Assembly (NCBI GenBank): GCA_034620365.1
Contig: JAQGEQ010000116.1
Span: 342,661-406,660 of the forward strand
Direction: 5' to 3'
Origin: Pegea sp. RAD2-039
Lineage: Eukaryota; Chordata; Thaliacea; Salpida; Salpidae
Length of the DNA: 64,000 nucleotides
Part shown: one piece after another, positions 1-12,482 of the stretch
Layout of the letters: the number at the start of each line of letters is the position of its first letter
Numbering within the stretch: the first letter of the stretch is position 1
Position numbers and translations under genes: made by a program
Notes under the pieces: model-generated
Database searches by the model: none
What the model was told of the DNA's origin: nothing
Seen by the model: the letters and a program-made list of their open reading frames with translations, nothing else

Positions 1-1197
1 GAGAGGAAAAATAAGTTTATAGCTCCTAAATTATGCAAGCTCCTACAAGTAACATTAGTAAGCAAAATGTTATATTCAGTTGTAATAAGTGACTTGCCTA
101 CAACCACGTTGAGATGAAATTATAAGTCATCATGATGTTTATAGAGCTTGAAGTTAAAAATTTTAAACAACAATCGAGGCAACAGTTTGAGTTTTAAAGA
201 TTTGAGAAATCTCAGATACTGTAAATTGATTGTTAGTTTTGAAATTAGGATTTTTACAAATTGATTTTGATGTGATTGTAGCTGATTGAATATTATTTTG
301 AATACTTTGAACAGAAGACGTTTGAGACATCTTTGAACGGTTTGGTAGACTAGACGCGATTTCAAATTACGAAAATTTAATTTATTTAAAATCATTATTA
401 AGACTTTTTCCAACATATTTCCAGATTACTTTCTTTTAATTATATATTTTATGAATACCGCTAGCTTCAAACAGTATTTAATTTAATATGATTGGAACCA
501 TTCCTTATTTACAACTTATACAAGAAAGTTTCCATCACTTATTTCGTTTTCTTCTAACCCAAGAAGAAAACTTTGTAATAAAAGCGATTTCTAGCTTTAC
601 CACCTTTTTATAAAACCATCTGCAAATCACAGAGCTTTTAGTAAGATGAAGAAATCCGCGTTAATAGAGTCGTCTAAGAAGTTATAGAAAGATTACAAAT
701 GATAATCATCTTATAACTAGATCTGTTTTCAGCAAGTTGTTGTTTGATTGAACAACTAACCACAAGAACTGTTTTATTTCATCTCTTCCTAATCTTCATC
801 ACTAAGTGGTCATCATTTTGGGAGTTTTTTTTGTTTGAAACGAATCTTGACATAAAACATCTATTTAACACAATTCTTTCATCTTCTTCAAATTAGTTTA
901 AAATTTATTTTACTATTTGCTTTCAAAACTACTTCAAGACCTCTAACACCAATCTGCTAAAAAAACATCAATCTTATGGATGTAGAAGTCTTTACAAGAT
1001 CTTCATAGCATTCCACTAACTTTTAGGAAGACTTTTTAGACTTGGAAGAGACATTTTGGAAGCTGTGAAGTACTTAACTTCAGATTTTTACTAATTATTT
1101 AAAATAACTGAAAATGTTTTTGAAAAATTAATCAAATTTTTGTTGTAAGTTTTCAAAGAAGTTTTAATTGAAAATATTTTTAATGAAACATCAAAAT
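1..1197. other. AT-rich region, no gene recognised
   Basis: I see no supportable gene. A 98-codon open frame on the minus strand (120-416) is Leu/Lys/Phe-rich in the way random AT-rich DNA is, and matches no family I know. The right part is presumably the 3' flank and 3' UTR of the minus-strand gene that ends at 1198. Confidence 0.5.
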
Positions 1198-2329
1198 TTA
1201 TTTCTTGTTCGCTGTTTTCAGTTTAGAAACGTCGCGCTTTTCAATTTGTCGTAATTGCTTCTTCTTCATCCTCTTCAATTTCGCTGTGTTTCGAATCTGA
1301 AGAAAAAGTTTGAAGATTAGATCAAAAATCTTCTAAAAAAGTTGGGAAGATACTAAAATGAAAAGATGAAACTCTAGGACATCAATAAATGAGCAGAGAT
1401 TGTACTAACCACTTGAACCACTTCAGACTTTCTCTGGTTTTCTTCCTTCGCTTTTCGATGAGCTTCTACTCGTCGTCTGTATTCCAGTTTTTCTTGTCTA
1501 TCAAATTGAAAGATGTAAAAAAATTATATAAAAATATTTGTAACAAAAATTAGTTTTAAAACTATTTAAGTTTAGAAAATTAATTGTTAATTTATAATAT
1601 AAATGTAATAAAAACTATAAATATATATCTATAAATCACAGTAAATAAATAAACGTAAATTTTTATTTTAAAAGTATTTCGAGTAAAATAAAAAGTTGAA
1701 GATATTATTCTAGAAAATTGATATTTTGAATTTAGGAAAGAAAATTTTGAAACCTTTTATTTTCAGACAATTTATTCTGGAATTCTTTGATGTTTGCTTT
1801 CTGAGATTTTTGGTTCATTTTTTTTGTCCAAGAAGACCTCAGAGGTTTATCTTTTTGTAAAGAACTAAATCTGATGATCAAAAATTAAAGTTTTAAATAT
1901 TCAAATGATTCATAAAAACTATTTTATATATTTTTATTTTCATCAGATTTATAATTTGGTAAAATTTGAATAAAATTATATTTTCAACTTTTATAAATAT
2001 AAAAAGAAATTTATTTAATTTAAATTTTTTACAAAGACTTAACAATAAATAAAATAAAAAAATAATAATAAAGAACACTAATAGATTATATAATATTATA
2101 TTAATAAATAATAATAATAAAGAGTTTTAATAAAAGTAATTTAAATAGAAAAACAATTTTCAAAATAACTCAAAAACTAGATTAGCTACTTTGGCAACAA
2201 ATTAAATTTTTACCTTCCTTTGCAAGATTTCCATCTTCTACCAGATTTTGGAAGACCTCTTAGTTGATTATTATCATCCAATAAAAGTTTATTCAGATTT
2301 GGAGCATTAGTCAACAATTCACTATCCAT
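1198..2329 (-). CDS. CCDC86: CCDC86/Cgr1-like ribosome biogenesis protein
   Basis: Four exons on the minus strand: 2329-2214, 1870-1754, 1497-1410 and 1296-1198. All have GT-AG borders and the phases agree, giving 420 nt and 139 aa. The N-terminal part carries LPKSGRRWK and then KDKPLRSSWTKKM, the conserved core of CCDC86 and yeast Cgr1 (GKPxSGRxWK...PxRxSWxxKM). A very basic, helical segment follows (about residues 70-105), and the end reads VVQVIRNTAKLKRMKKKQLRQIEKRD, given here in two halves: VVQVIRNTAKLKR then MKKKQLRQIEKRD. This is the diagnostic C-terminal block of animal CCDC86. The family is nucleolar and in yeast is needed for 60S pre-rRNA processing. The protein is far shorter than the human one because the long acidic N-terminus is absent. 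No CRE-type palindrome lies in it. The identity is firm; the exact start is inferred from the first ATG. Confidence 0.9.
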
Positions 2330-4144
2330 TTTAAATAAATACTAAAAAATAATTGTAAAAAAATAATTAAGAAAATATTCTTTAAATAAAAGAAAACAAT
2401 TTACATAAAAATAAATCTAAAAACTTAAATATAATAAAATTTAAAATAATAAATTTAAAATAAATCTAAAAAACTGGAATATGATTGAAAATAAATTTGA
2501 AATTAATCTAAGGAATAAATTTCTATAATCAAAAAACTTTAACCGACATTAATTCATATTTAAAAATCTATAAAATAAAAAGAAGAAATAAATTTAGTTG
2601 CTGAAATGATTTAAACAAATTTTCACGACTTGAGCTGGATGAGTATTCTCGTGTTTGTACTAAATTGGCTCATTACTAAAATGGCCAAATTGTCCAATCA
2701 AGATTTTATTTTTTTAAACTTAAAATCATTGTATGATTGTAACAAATAGAAATAAATCCTTATTATCAGCTTATTAAAATAAATTTCATTAAAATCTATG
2801 ATTAATTTTGAGTATAAATTGACATCTGATGTAAACTGGTCATTCATTTTTACACAAATGAAAACACAAAAGTTTATAGCTAGGCAACATTAACTTTAAT
2901 AAAACATTTTTATTATTAAATACAATTTTATTAATTATATCAATTGAGAAAATAAATGCTGCAAATTCTCTTAATTGTTAATTCAAATTAAATTTTATTT
3001 TTATGATAAACTCCGTAAACTTGATTACTTTTCTGACTTCTCGACTATTTCCGTCAACGATGTCTTCGGAAGATGCATCAAATGGTGGAATTTCATCTTT
3101 AATATCAGCTAGAACTAAATTGTAAACCACACGAAATACGGACTTAATTGGGCTTTTATGTCTCCAGAATGGAATTAACCTGAAATTATATTAAATGGTG
3201 AACTCTTATCTTGATTAAGAAACCAAAAGTACTAAAAATAGTTATGTAGTTACCTCATTTTATATATTTATCAATTTACTGATTTAATTGTTTTATTTCT
3301 TATCTATTACCTTCTTCTGGCATTTTAAGCGATATAAATTGATTGTTTTTCTTTCATAAGTAGATAAAATCAGTTTATTCATCGCAATAATTGTTGAGGT
3401 TTTAATTAAAAGAACTGTGAATCTTGTATGCTAGTAAATTTTGATCTAAGATGTCGAACCAATTTCAGAATCAAAATATCACAGAATTGTAATTATACAC
3501 AATGGTAGCTGTGTTTGTGATTCTTAGAAACTTTAATACTGAAATATAAAATTTGTTTTCTACATTAATGGTTAATTTACAGGACTCAGTAAACCCTTGT
3601 CGATACAGCTAGGTACTTTCAGTTGTTTCAACTCGCAGTGGATCAAAGCATGGAGAAAAACCATCAATGCGTCAACATCTTTCCTAAAATAAGTTGGCGT
3701 CGATGCTGTAGATCAAAGAAGATAAAAGCTTTGCGGCAATCTCAGTTAAATTCCTGTAAACTCCTACAGGCGTGTCTTTCCCGATTTCATCTTCATAAAC
3801 TTCTGTCTCTTTCTCTCGGCGTTTTTATTTACTTCTACCAACATATCTTGATCTCTACCTTCAAACCTTGAGCATTGATAACAAACTATCGCTTGATTCA
3901 TTTTAATTTTTTAAAAGTTATTTATTATTTGTTTGATTTATCGCGATGGAAGATTTTTGAAAGAGTTTAGATAAAAAACCTTTAAATTCTACTTACAAAT
4001 CAGTTTTTGTCAAAATTAAAACTCAATTGATGTTCTAAACATATTTTGAAGCAAAAATAATTTTATTTTCAGTAAAATATTCCATGATTTACTTCATAAC
4101 AAAATGAAAACGAAATTATTTTCGAAAAAATAAAACTTTTCAGA
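2330..4144. other. Intergenic DNA with one possible orphan exon
   Basis: Mostly AT-rich. On the minus strand, 3180 to about 3033 is open and less AT-biased than its surroundings. It is preceded by an acceptor-like TTTCAG and reads LIPFWRHKSPIKSVFRVV and onward, ending either at a possible GT donor near 3032 or by read-through to a stop near 2985. I do not recognise the peptide, found no partner exon, and treat it as a candidate exon only. An open frame on the plus strand at 3623-3871 begins with TTG rather than ATG and is not convincing. Confidence 0.3.
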
Positions 4145-5434
4145 TTAATAAATATTTTTATCGAAATAATTGAGAATAAATTGATGCAGACAATCAAGTT
4201 GAATAAGATGAGATGATGAAGATAAACCTTGTTCGATTACTTCAACTTTATCATCAACTAAATGCTTGCCAAGTACAACTACTAATGGAAAACCTAACAA
4301 ATTAGAATGCCTTAACCTCCAACCAATTGTCTTTTTGTGTCTGTCATCCAAGACTAGATCCCCTTTTAAAATTGGGTCTTTATTCAAAGAATCATAAATT
4401 TGATGAGATTTTTTAAGAGCGTTTTCAAATTCTGATGAACCTTCTCTAGGAGTGATGAAACAAACCTTATAAGGAGCGATAACGCGCGGCCATCTCATAC
4501 CATCATGAACAGAAAGCTTTTCGACGCAAGCAGCAATGATTCTAGTGACCCCCAACCCATAGCATCCCATTTCACAGGGACTCTGAACTCCTAAATCGTC
4601 TTTAAAAGTCACATTCATCACTTTCGAATATTTAGTTCCTAAAAAGAAAGTATGGCCGAGTTCAATCGCGTTTCTGACGTCATCGACTTCTTCGTTTCCG
4701 TTGCCACTAACAACCACTCCATTCTTATCAAAAGCAACTTTATCTTCACCTACATCTGAGATCAAATGATATTCATGAGATAAATCTCCGCCAATCAAAC
4801 CACTTTCAGCTTGAACTTTTACAATTTCAATTTCTAAATCATCAAATAAACTTTTATAAACTTTTCCAACCTCCTCATAAGTCTTCAAAGCATCTTTAAT
4901 CGAAGCATCGAAGGTGTAGAGATCCTTCATTAGGAACTCTCTACATCTCAAGAGACCGTGCTTCGGATCGGCTTCGCTTCTATATTTGTTGGTGATCTGA
5001 TACCATTTAATAGGGAGGTGCTGAGACGACAAATTCCTTGAATAACTCCCAACAACATCACATAATGACTCCTCGTGTGTAGGACACAAACAAAAATCTC
5101 TGTTTTTGATTCTAGTTTTAATCAATTCATCACCAAATTGATTCCAACGTCCAGTTTTATCCAACAAAATCTTAGGAGCAAGTATTGATAATTGAACTTT
5201 CTCACATTCGATTTCTTGCAATTTTGAATCAATTAAATGAGTCAACTTCTCAACGACTTTTTGGAGCATAGGCATCAGATGATAGATGCCAGGAGATAGT
5301 GGACGGATCAGATCACTCTGTAGAAGAAGATTGTGTCCGTGACTTGTAGTTGCTCGATCTACTCCAATTATTTGCTTCTGCATGTGAGAACTTTTGAAAG
5401 AAATTGGAAACATTTTGGATAATTTTTTTCTCAT
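4145..5434 (-). CDS. PARS2: Prolyl-tRNA synthetase, mitochondrial type
   Basis: A single uninterrupted ORF of 429 codons starting at ATG 5434; a second ATG lies 7 codons in. It is a class II aminoacyl-tRNA synthetase that charges tRNA-Pro with proline, and the bacterial-like short form is the mitochondrial enzyme in animals. Visible motifs are the motif 1 region with the LIRPLSPGIYHLMP-type dimer strand (about residues 40-60), CPTHEE (about 115-120), the motif 2 region with ITNKYRSEADPKHGLLRCRE (about 145-165), and motif 3 with GCYGLGVTRI (about 290-300). An anticodon-binding domain ends the protein. It is slightly shorter than the human protein (475 aa), with a short, basic N-terminus that could be the targeting peptide. 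It is intronless while nearly all its neighbours are intron-rich. It has one TGACGTCA, near 4676, read as D-V inside the insertion before motif 3. Confidence 0.95.
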   Translation of the reverse strand: MRKKLSKMFPISFKSSHMQKQIIGVDRATTSHGHNLLLQSDLIRPLSPGIYHLMPMLQKVVEKLTHLIDSKLQEIECEKVQLSILAPKILLDKTGRWNQFGDELIKTRIKNRDFCLCPTHEESLCDVVGSYSRNLSSQHLPIKWYQITNKYRSEADPKHGLLRCREFLMKDLYTFDASIKDALKTYEEVGKVYKSLFDDLEIEIVKVQAESGLIGGDLSHEYHLISDVGEDKVAFDKNGVVVSGNGNEEVDDVRNAIELGHTFFLGTKYSKVMNVTFKDDLGVQSPCEMGCYGLGVTRIIAACVEKLSVHDGMRWPRVIAPYKVCFITPREGSSEFENALKKSHQIYDSLNKDPILKGDLVLDDRHKKTIGWRLRHSNLLGFPLVVVLGKHLVDDKVEVIEQGLSSSSHLIQLDCLHQFILNYFDKNIY

Positions 5435-6307
5435 TTTAATTTTGTGGAAATTTCTGAATAAAAAAGTTTAAAATTTTCAATTTATATAATTTTTGAATAT
5501 TTATCATTTTTTATTTAACTTAGAATTCATTTATTATTCATCTTTATAATTAAAAATGATAAATAAATGATAATAATTAATTGAATATTAATAATGACTA
5601 ACATATAGCATTTAATAGCCTGTAATCATATTTTCATTGCCATAAACTACTTTTATAAAACATTTTTAATAAATTTATAGAAAAGTTTAATTTATAAATA
5701 ATTTAATTTCAAAAAAAATAAGAAGTTTTATATAAAAATTGAAAATGAAAATTGAAAATTTAGTTAAAAATTATCAGACTTTTAAAAAGTTGTGAAGTAA
5801 TTAAAATATAAAAAGAAATAACAACTTTTTAATTAGCTTTATTTTGAAGTAAAACTAACTTTTATAAGTATAAAAAATAACAGAAAAATTATTAAATATA
5901 AAAGTTTAAAGTTTGTAAAAATGTAATTATTTAATTAAAAGTTTAAAATAATTTTAACTAAAATTCACTTTTGTCATTGCAGGCAAAAACAGAATATATT
6001 TAGGGGAATTCCCCTACACAAAAACTTTTAATATTTATTTACTCGAATATTTACTAATGAATATAATCAACAAAATTGATTAGAATTAAAAATTTGAAGC
6101 TATAAACTGAAATTTAAATATAATTACTTCCAGTGAAAGATTTTATTACTAATATCAAATAATTATTGAAAGTAAAAAAGTAGATATAAAATTAAAAAGT
6201 TGAATAAATGTCAGGTGAAAGACTGATGTTTCAAAAAGGTTAATTCAAATTAGATTTTATTAATTTGCAAATTTAAGTTTTTAGTTTCTAGAATAAAGCA
6301 GAAACCG
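5435..6307. other. AT-rich intergenic spacer
   Basis: I see nothing coding. Upstream flank of PARS2 on the minus strand; poly-A/T-rich and without clear motifs. Confidence 0.5.
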
Positions 6308-6719
6308 TTAAAAGTATAAAAGTATAAAAGTATAAAAGTATAAAAGTATAAAAGTATAAAAGTATAAAAGTATAAAAGTATAAAAGTATAAAAGTATAAA
6401 AGTACAAAAGTATAAAAGTATAAAAGTATAAAAGTATAAAAGTATAAAAGTATAAAAGTATAAAAGTATAAAAGTATAAAAGTATAAAAGTATAAAAGTA
6501 TAAAAGTATAAAAGTACAAAAGTATAAAAGTATAAAGGTATAAATGTATAAAAGTATAAAAGTATAAAAGTATAAAAGTATAAAAGTATAAAAGTATAAA
6601 AGTATAAAAGTATAAAAGTATAAAAGTATAAAAGTATAAAAGTATAAAAGTATAAAAGTATAAAAGTATAAAAGTATAAAAGTATAAAAGTATAAAAGTA
6701 TAAAACTATAAAAGTATAA
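6308..6719. repeat. 8-bp satellite, unit AAAAGTAT, about 51 copies
   Basis: A near-perfect tandem array of the 8-mer GTATAAAA, with a few variants (GTACAAAA twice, AAGGTATAAATG near 6535, and AAACTATAAA near the right end). Because 8 is not a multiple of 3, all three minus-strand frames read the same 8-residue periodic peptide YFYTFILL, which produces overlapping long ORFs that are not genes. The unit contains TATAAAA, so the array resembles a row of TATA boxes. Confidence 0.97.
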
Positions 6720-7067
6720 ATCGTTAAAAATCTTGAAACTTGAACATAGGAAAAGTTTGTCAGCCAAATCATCAGATATTAAAGTTTAATGTTTCTAAAA
6801 ATACTTTGAAAAAACTTCAAATTTATTTAAATTTTGTTTATAAACCTGAATCAAGCGTGAATTTCTATTAAATCTTTTTCGAGCGTTTTCAGAAATATTT
6901 GATTTTTAAAATACTCAAAAAATAAATTAAAAAAATTAGTTGCTTTTTCTGAGGTATTCTGTAGCCTGTTTAAAATCAGCTGACAACAAAAAATTTAGTT
7001 ACAAGAGAACTTGTTCTTCACCTTGTGTAGTTACGAATCTTGTCCTATAAAAGTGCCTTCTATCAGT
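6720..7067. other. AT-rich spacer
   Basis: No gene or motif recognised between the 8-bp satellite and the SINE. Confidence 0.4.
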
Positions 7068-7290
7068 CCGTCTGTCTGCTGTGGTACTTGTCACATTCGC
7101 CTACCAGGGCTGCGAGTTCAGGCCCAGGCGGGCACAAAATCGTGAGAAGAAAAAGTCTACAAGAACCTGGGTAGAAGGACCTTGTTGGAACCTCGTAGGC
7201 AGTTTTCTCGGAGTTGTTCTGGAAGCTGCTACGACGCCAACCAATCAGAACATCTGTTGAGCTGCATAAGCTCGTTGGCATGGAGAATGC
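7068..7290 (+). mobile_element. tRNA-derived SINE, copy 1
   Basis: This GC-richer island shares long blocks with an inverted copy at 34325-34625. Shared blocks include CTACCAGGGC...GTTCAGGCCC, GGGTAGAAGGACCTTGTT, CCTCGTAGGCAGTTT and CTGGAAGCTGCTACGACGCC. In this orientation the head contains GAGTTCAGGCCC (7114-7125), which fits a Pol III B box (GTTCxAxxCC), preceded by a tRNA-like D-arm region. That structure suits a tRNA-derived SINE. The 72-codon minus-strand frame across it is an accident of the repeat. Confidence 0.7.
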
Positions 7291-10200
7291 TGCGTGATCA
7301 ACAACTGGGTCTTCATAATTTCACCCATGATGATCAAGCCGAGGAAAGTAACTCCTGAAAGTAGCAAAGGTGAATATCTATTCCACTATAAAGTTGTTGT
7401 GAAATTTCTTCTAAGTTTTTCAAACAAACCTCAAAAAGTCAAGTTTAAAACAGATTTTTAATCTTAGATTTCAAATGACTTTAAATAAGATGTCAAATAA
7501 GGTCAATATCACAACAGGCTGATGGTCTTACATCAAATCTTAGCTTGTTAGTCCAACGCTTACCATTAAAAAAAATAATTTGTTAATTGTGAAAAGATCT
7601 TAAAATGAAAAACTAAACAAAAATGCAACAAGAAATTTTAAAATAATGATCAGATATTTTAATATCAGATATTTTTGAAGAAGTTTGTAGATAAAGGCAG
7701 TTTTGTAAACAGCTGTAGTAGCGACAAATGGTTTTCAGCAAACATTTTCTGCTTTCTGTAAAGATAAGTAACTCTTAAAAAGAACTTTATTTGGTTTTAA
7801 AAGGCAACTTAACGATCAGAACTCAGATTGAATTGGTAGTTTGTGTATTTGTAACATATTTTATAAAGTTCTCTTCTAGTAAACCAACTTAAATAGATAA
7901 TTTGTGATAATAATTTATTATATTACCGAATTATTATGACAAAGTTGTAATAATTCTCTCTCACTAAATTATTTTCTAAAATTAATTCAAATCTAATATT
8001 CCGAAATAAGTTTTTTCTCATCTCAAATCTTATTAACCATTAAAAAAGTCATCATCAGTATCTTCATCAGAAGTGAAGCTAACTTTGAATTCTTTGTTGG
8101 AGGTAAACCAATAAGGGCATTAATACTTCTCTCAGTTGTAAAAGAAGTTCACAAACTCTACCAGCATTATTGCTTTATCGTTTACCATCAACTAAAAATG
8201 ATTTAAAGTAACATTTACACTAGCAACTAGGAAATGTTGAAAAAGTGAATTCTGATTTGATAATTTGGTTAAAACAACTTTTATAATTTCATTTTTATAT
8301 TAACAGAAAATTAATTGTTAAATTCATCGAACAGAACTTTAGTTTTCATAAATTTTCCATTTTGTATTTAAATTGAACCACTAGAAACACAAAAAACTTT
8401 TTTTACTGTCTAATAAACAAATTAAAAGTTGGACAAATATGAATTATTTCAATTATTAGAACTTAAAAAGGAATAATCTATAAAATAATTTCATTTTTTA
8501 GTTTTTTTTTATATTTAGATATAAATTGAAGGTTTCTTAGATTAATTATTAAAATATTTTTACTTAAATTTGAAATATAAAATTGTAAAGTTAGAAAAAA
8601 GCAAGTTTCAAATCGAAGATAAATTTGTAAACTTCATAGTTAGTTTTATCTAATTTCTGTTTCAGGAAGAAGACAGTATTTGTAATTAAAAGGAAGCTTG
8701 TTTAATAAGGAAGTTGAAGTGACTTCTGATATGATTAGTAGAAAAAAAAAAAACGAACAAAATCTTGTTTTCAAAAATATCTGAAATTTTATTTTTAAAT
8801 CAAATTTTCAAAATTTAGTTTCTTTTCAATAATTTATCAATTTTATTTTCAATAAAATGTCTTTGAAGTTGATTTTTCAAAATAAGATTTTGTTGATTAA
8901 TTTACACATTTCTTTTATTTAGAATTCAAATTACAGAAAAAAATAATTTGTGATCGATTAAAATCATTTAAATTAATTTAACCAACTTTTGGTTATTTTC
9001 AACCAACTAAAAAACCTCAAAAACATCAAATTAAGTGATGACTAATTTAAACAGATTGTAAAGATTTGTTAGCAATCAAAAGTTCGAACAAAACCCTTAA
9101 ACAAATCACATTTTTAGTTTAATAACTTCCTTGAAAAGGTCTTCAGACCTTCTTTCTTCAAAACTTTTGACCTTTAAGCATTCAAAGAATAAAAATTAAA
9201 TTTATTTTGTAGTTAAAAAAATCTGTTAACTTTTCAGCCAGTTTGAAATTAATTAAATATTTTATTTCTTTGTTTTTTTTGTTTTTTTTTTGTAAAAAGA
9301 TTTCTTAAGTCTTTTAAAGACTATCTAAAGATGAGATTATATTATTGGCTCTGAAATAAAACTTAACTAGCCGCTAGAGGAGCTATTTTAATTTCACGCT
9401 ATTAGATAGAACACTTTGATAATCAGTAAAGGCTTTATAAAATGTTGCTTAAATTTTATCTTAATTTTTTATGTTTTGTTTAAAATAATAAAAGATGAAT
9501 TATTAGTTTCTACTACTTCCAAAATTGGCTTGTTCCTAAAAGTTGTTAAACAGTTTTTTTTTGCGTTTTCAGTTTTCAATCAGTTTGTTTGGTTCTTTAA
9601 ACTAGAAAATATAAAATAATGAAAATAGCTAAATAATTGCTGTATATATCTGTTGTTTAAATTATCAAATAGTTAGTTGAAGATTTTAAGCAAAGTTGTA
9701 AGTTTAAAGACAATTTGTTTAGAGTAAACCTTAATAAGGTTCATTGATAGAACAGCTAATTTTAAAAGGTTAGTACGCGTAGTGTTAAAGGAAGTTGTTT
9801 AAAGCGCTTATATAAGTCTTTCATCTTAACAATCAATATGATTTCCGCTGGCCAATGTAAAAATTAATATTTATTTACTTTTCTGTTTACTATCATCTGC
9901 TTGAAGTTTAGAGTTTAAAATATTTTTTAAATATTTTAGAAATAGTTGATTTTTAATTAAATTCAAAATGTAACTTCTATTTAACTCTTATCTAATTTCT
10001 ATCATGCTTAATGTTTGCGGTGATTGCAGGAAATGACGTCCGAAGTACAACCGCCATTTTGTTTCTTTCTTTTTTTTAATTTTTACAGAACTTGTATTTT
10101 TACAACTTTTTTAACTTTTGTAACTTTTTAATAATAGATTTTTACAACAAAACAATTAAAATTTTATGAAAATTAAAAAGAAATTGAGTAAAAAACTTCA

Positions 10201-12482
10201 ATTTTTGGTGAGATATTTTTTTAAATTAATAAAAAAAATTGATTTTCCACAAAATTGTATCTCAAAAAAGTTTTTTAAATTTTCATAAAAAAAACTCAGA
10301 AATTTTCAAATCTTTAAAACTTTATTCTTTTAGCTTTTATCTCTCATTTTGAGCTTTCATTGTTTTACTGTTTCAATCTTCTTGTTTTTACACTTTATTC
10401 TTTAATTTTACAAATTTTTGATATCACAATTTTGAAATGATTTCAAATTTCTATCTTTTAAAAGTTGGAACTTTGAGTCAATTGGTTTTTAGCAATTTCC
10501 ACAAATAAATTTTAGTGGTCAGGGTAGTTGGCCCTTGTAGTTGGTCACCCCAAGTTTATTCTAAGTTTTTAAAACTTTTAATAAGGGTTCTATTAATCTT
10601 TTTCATTTCACTTTTGTTCACTTGTTAAATGTTCAATAAATGTTTCCGTTCTTTAAATATCTACAAATATTCAAAAATCGGTATTTCCGTTTTTTAGAAA
10701 AATAACTTTTTCTGCAATTTATTTAAATTGCCAAAAATATAACATTTGAATCTGAAAAATTAGTTTCGAAAAAGTTCCAATATTTCATTAAAACATGATC
10801 ATCACTTACTCTGCTGTTTTTTTGGATCATGACATTTTGATTTATGTGTGGCATTATTGACGTAATAGATGACGTCATCCAATGATGTATTAAAGCTTTT
10901 AATTGATTACTATCATTAAGATTATATTTTTAAAATAGAAATATTTTTATGATTTCATTATTTAGTAGATTGAAAACTGAAAAATCATTTTTATTTATTT
11001 GAAACTTTCGAAATATCAAAAGAAAATTGAATATTATTTAAATGTTCATCAGAAAAAATACTGAATTGAAAAACTTCAAAACAATTTTGTGGTGTTGCAA
11101 ACTGTCTTTGCTACTTTATTGTGAGCGCTACTAAGTTGACTTCTGTGCACAGCACCGGAAGTGACGTCATTTCCTCGATAAGCGTTTATACCTCTTGCAG
11201 TTGCTACTCAAGTTCTGTTCTTTGCAAATACTTCTTATTTTATTCACAATTTTAATTTTCTGTAAATTTGTGATTTTATATCAAATGATCCTTTTGTTTG
11301 TGCTTCTCTGTCAACAATACAATTTTATTTTTAACTTAAGAAGGTTCCTGAAGACAAAAATTGAACAACTTCAGAATATTTTTAAACTTAAAAATTTGTA
11401 ATTTTTGTCATATTCAATAATCAAACTTAAAGAAAATCGTATTTCGAAATGGCGGCAATATTTTCCCGCCTTTTTTTCATCAAGTGTGAATGATGTCATC
11501 CTGCTGATATTCTTTCAAATAACAAGTTAATCTTTTCTAAAAAACAAATTTTATTTTTAGCTTTTCAGATCAAATAATATTTTAGAGAATTTCTCAGCTA
11601 GAAATAAAAATTTGATAGAAATAAACAAAAAAGACAGACATGACTTTATTTTCCAGTTATTCTGATTTCAAAACCCCTAACCACCTGAGTACAAGTATTT
11701 CGTAACTCTCATATCTTCCCATTTCTTTTATTAAACTTCTTTAAACTAAACTTCAATCACCTATTCCAAGGCTGTATTTGTTCATTCTCTTATCTTTAAA
11801 TCTTTATTCTTTTAACAATTCTTAACTAGAGCTTTCTATATGTTGGGTTTTTATTGATTAAGTTTTCATCAACATCAACTTTGTTCTTTTTAGTATCGTC
11901 CTTTTAACTGTCACAATTTATTTGTAGGAATTCATCTTGGTGTTGATAGCTAAGAGGTCTTTATAAACTCTTCAATCATTTAACTTAAAAATGTTTTTTT
12001 AGCTTTTAATCTAGGCTTGTTTCATATCGAATAACAGTTTTTAATCGGTTTTGGTTGTTTAGAATTTAATCATTAATTTTACAACTTGATTTAAAAGTTG
12101 AATTTTTTTAAACAAATTTCTAAAACAGTTTTTCAATATAATTTTTAAGGAACTTTTTTCTGATTATTTTCTCATCAACCTGTTTACTTCACCTGAACCT
12201 ATCTTTAAAGGTGTTGTTTGTAGTTTATCTTGTTTTCGTTTTCTCACTTTTAAGTTGTTTATTGATATCATCAACATATAAATGATTTGAGTAAAGATTT
12301 TTGGTAAATTTTTAACAACTCCAAAAACTGCCTTCTTGATAATTATTTGTTCTGGAGTTGAAGAATCAGTAAAATCTCCTCTAGCTCCAAACCTAAAAGC
12401 TCAAAATTTAAATTCTTTTCTCTCAAAACTTTTGAAATTTACATTTAATTCAATTCTAAACTGCCTTCTGTCTGATTACGTC
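7291..12482. other. Long AT-rich intergenic region
   Basis: No gene that I can support. The open frames here (9416-9619 and 11195-11401) are low-complexity Phe/Leu/Ile/Lys strings. A minus-strand segment near 8040-8100 reads SDEDTDDDFFNG then stop, and could be the last exon of an unrecognised gene, but no upstream exon was found. From about 10.0 kb GC-richer islands with TGACGTCA or TGACGTCC appear (10033, 10870, 11163), which may be the 5' regulatory side of the ETS gene. Confidence 0.4.

Noticed and set aside
120-416. 98-codon minus-strand ORF near the left end
   Set aside because: Low-complexity Leu/Lys/Phe composition, no recognisable motif and no neighbouring exon.
6250-6772. Three overlapping minus-strand ORFs of 89-159 codons
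   Set aside because: They are translations of the 8-bp satellite in three frames, not genes.
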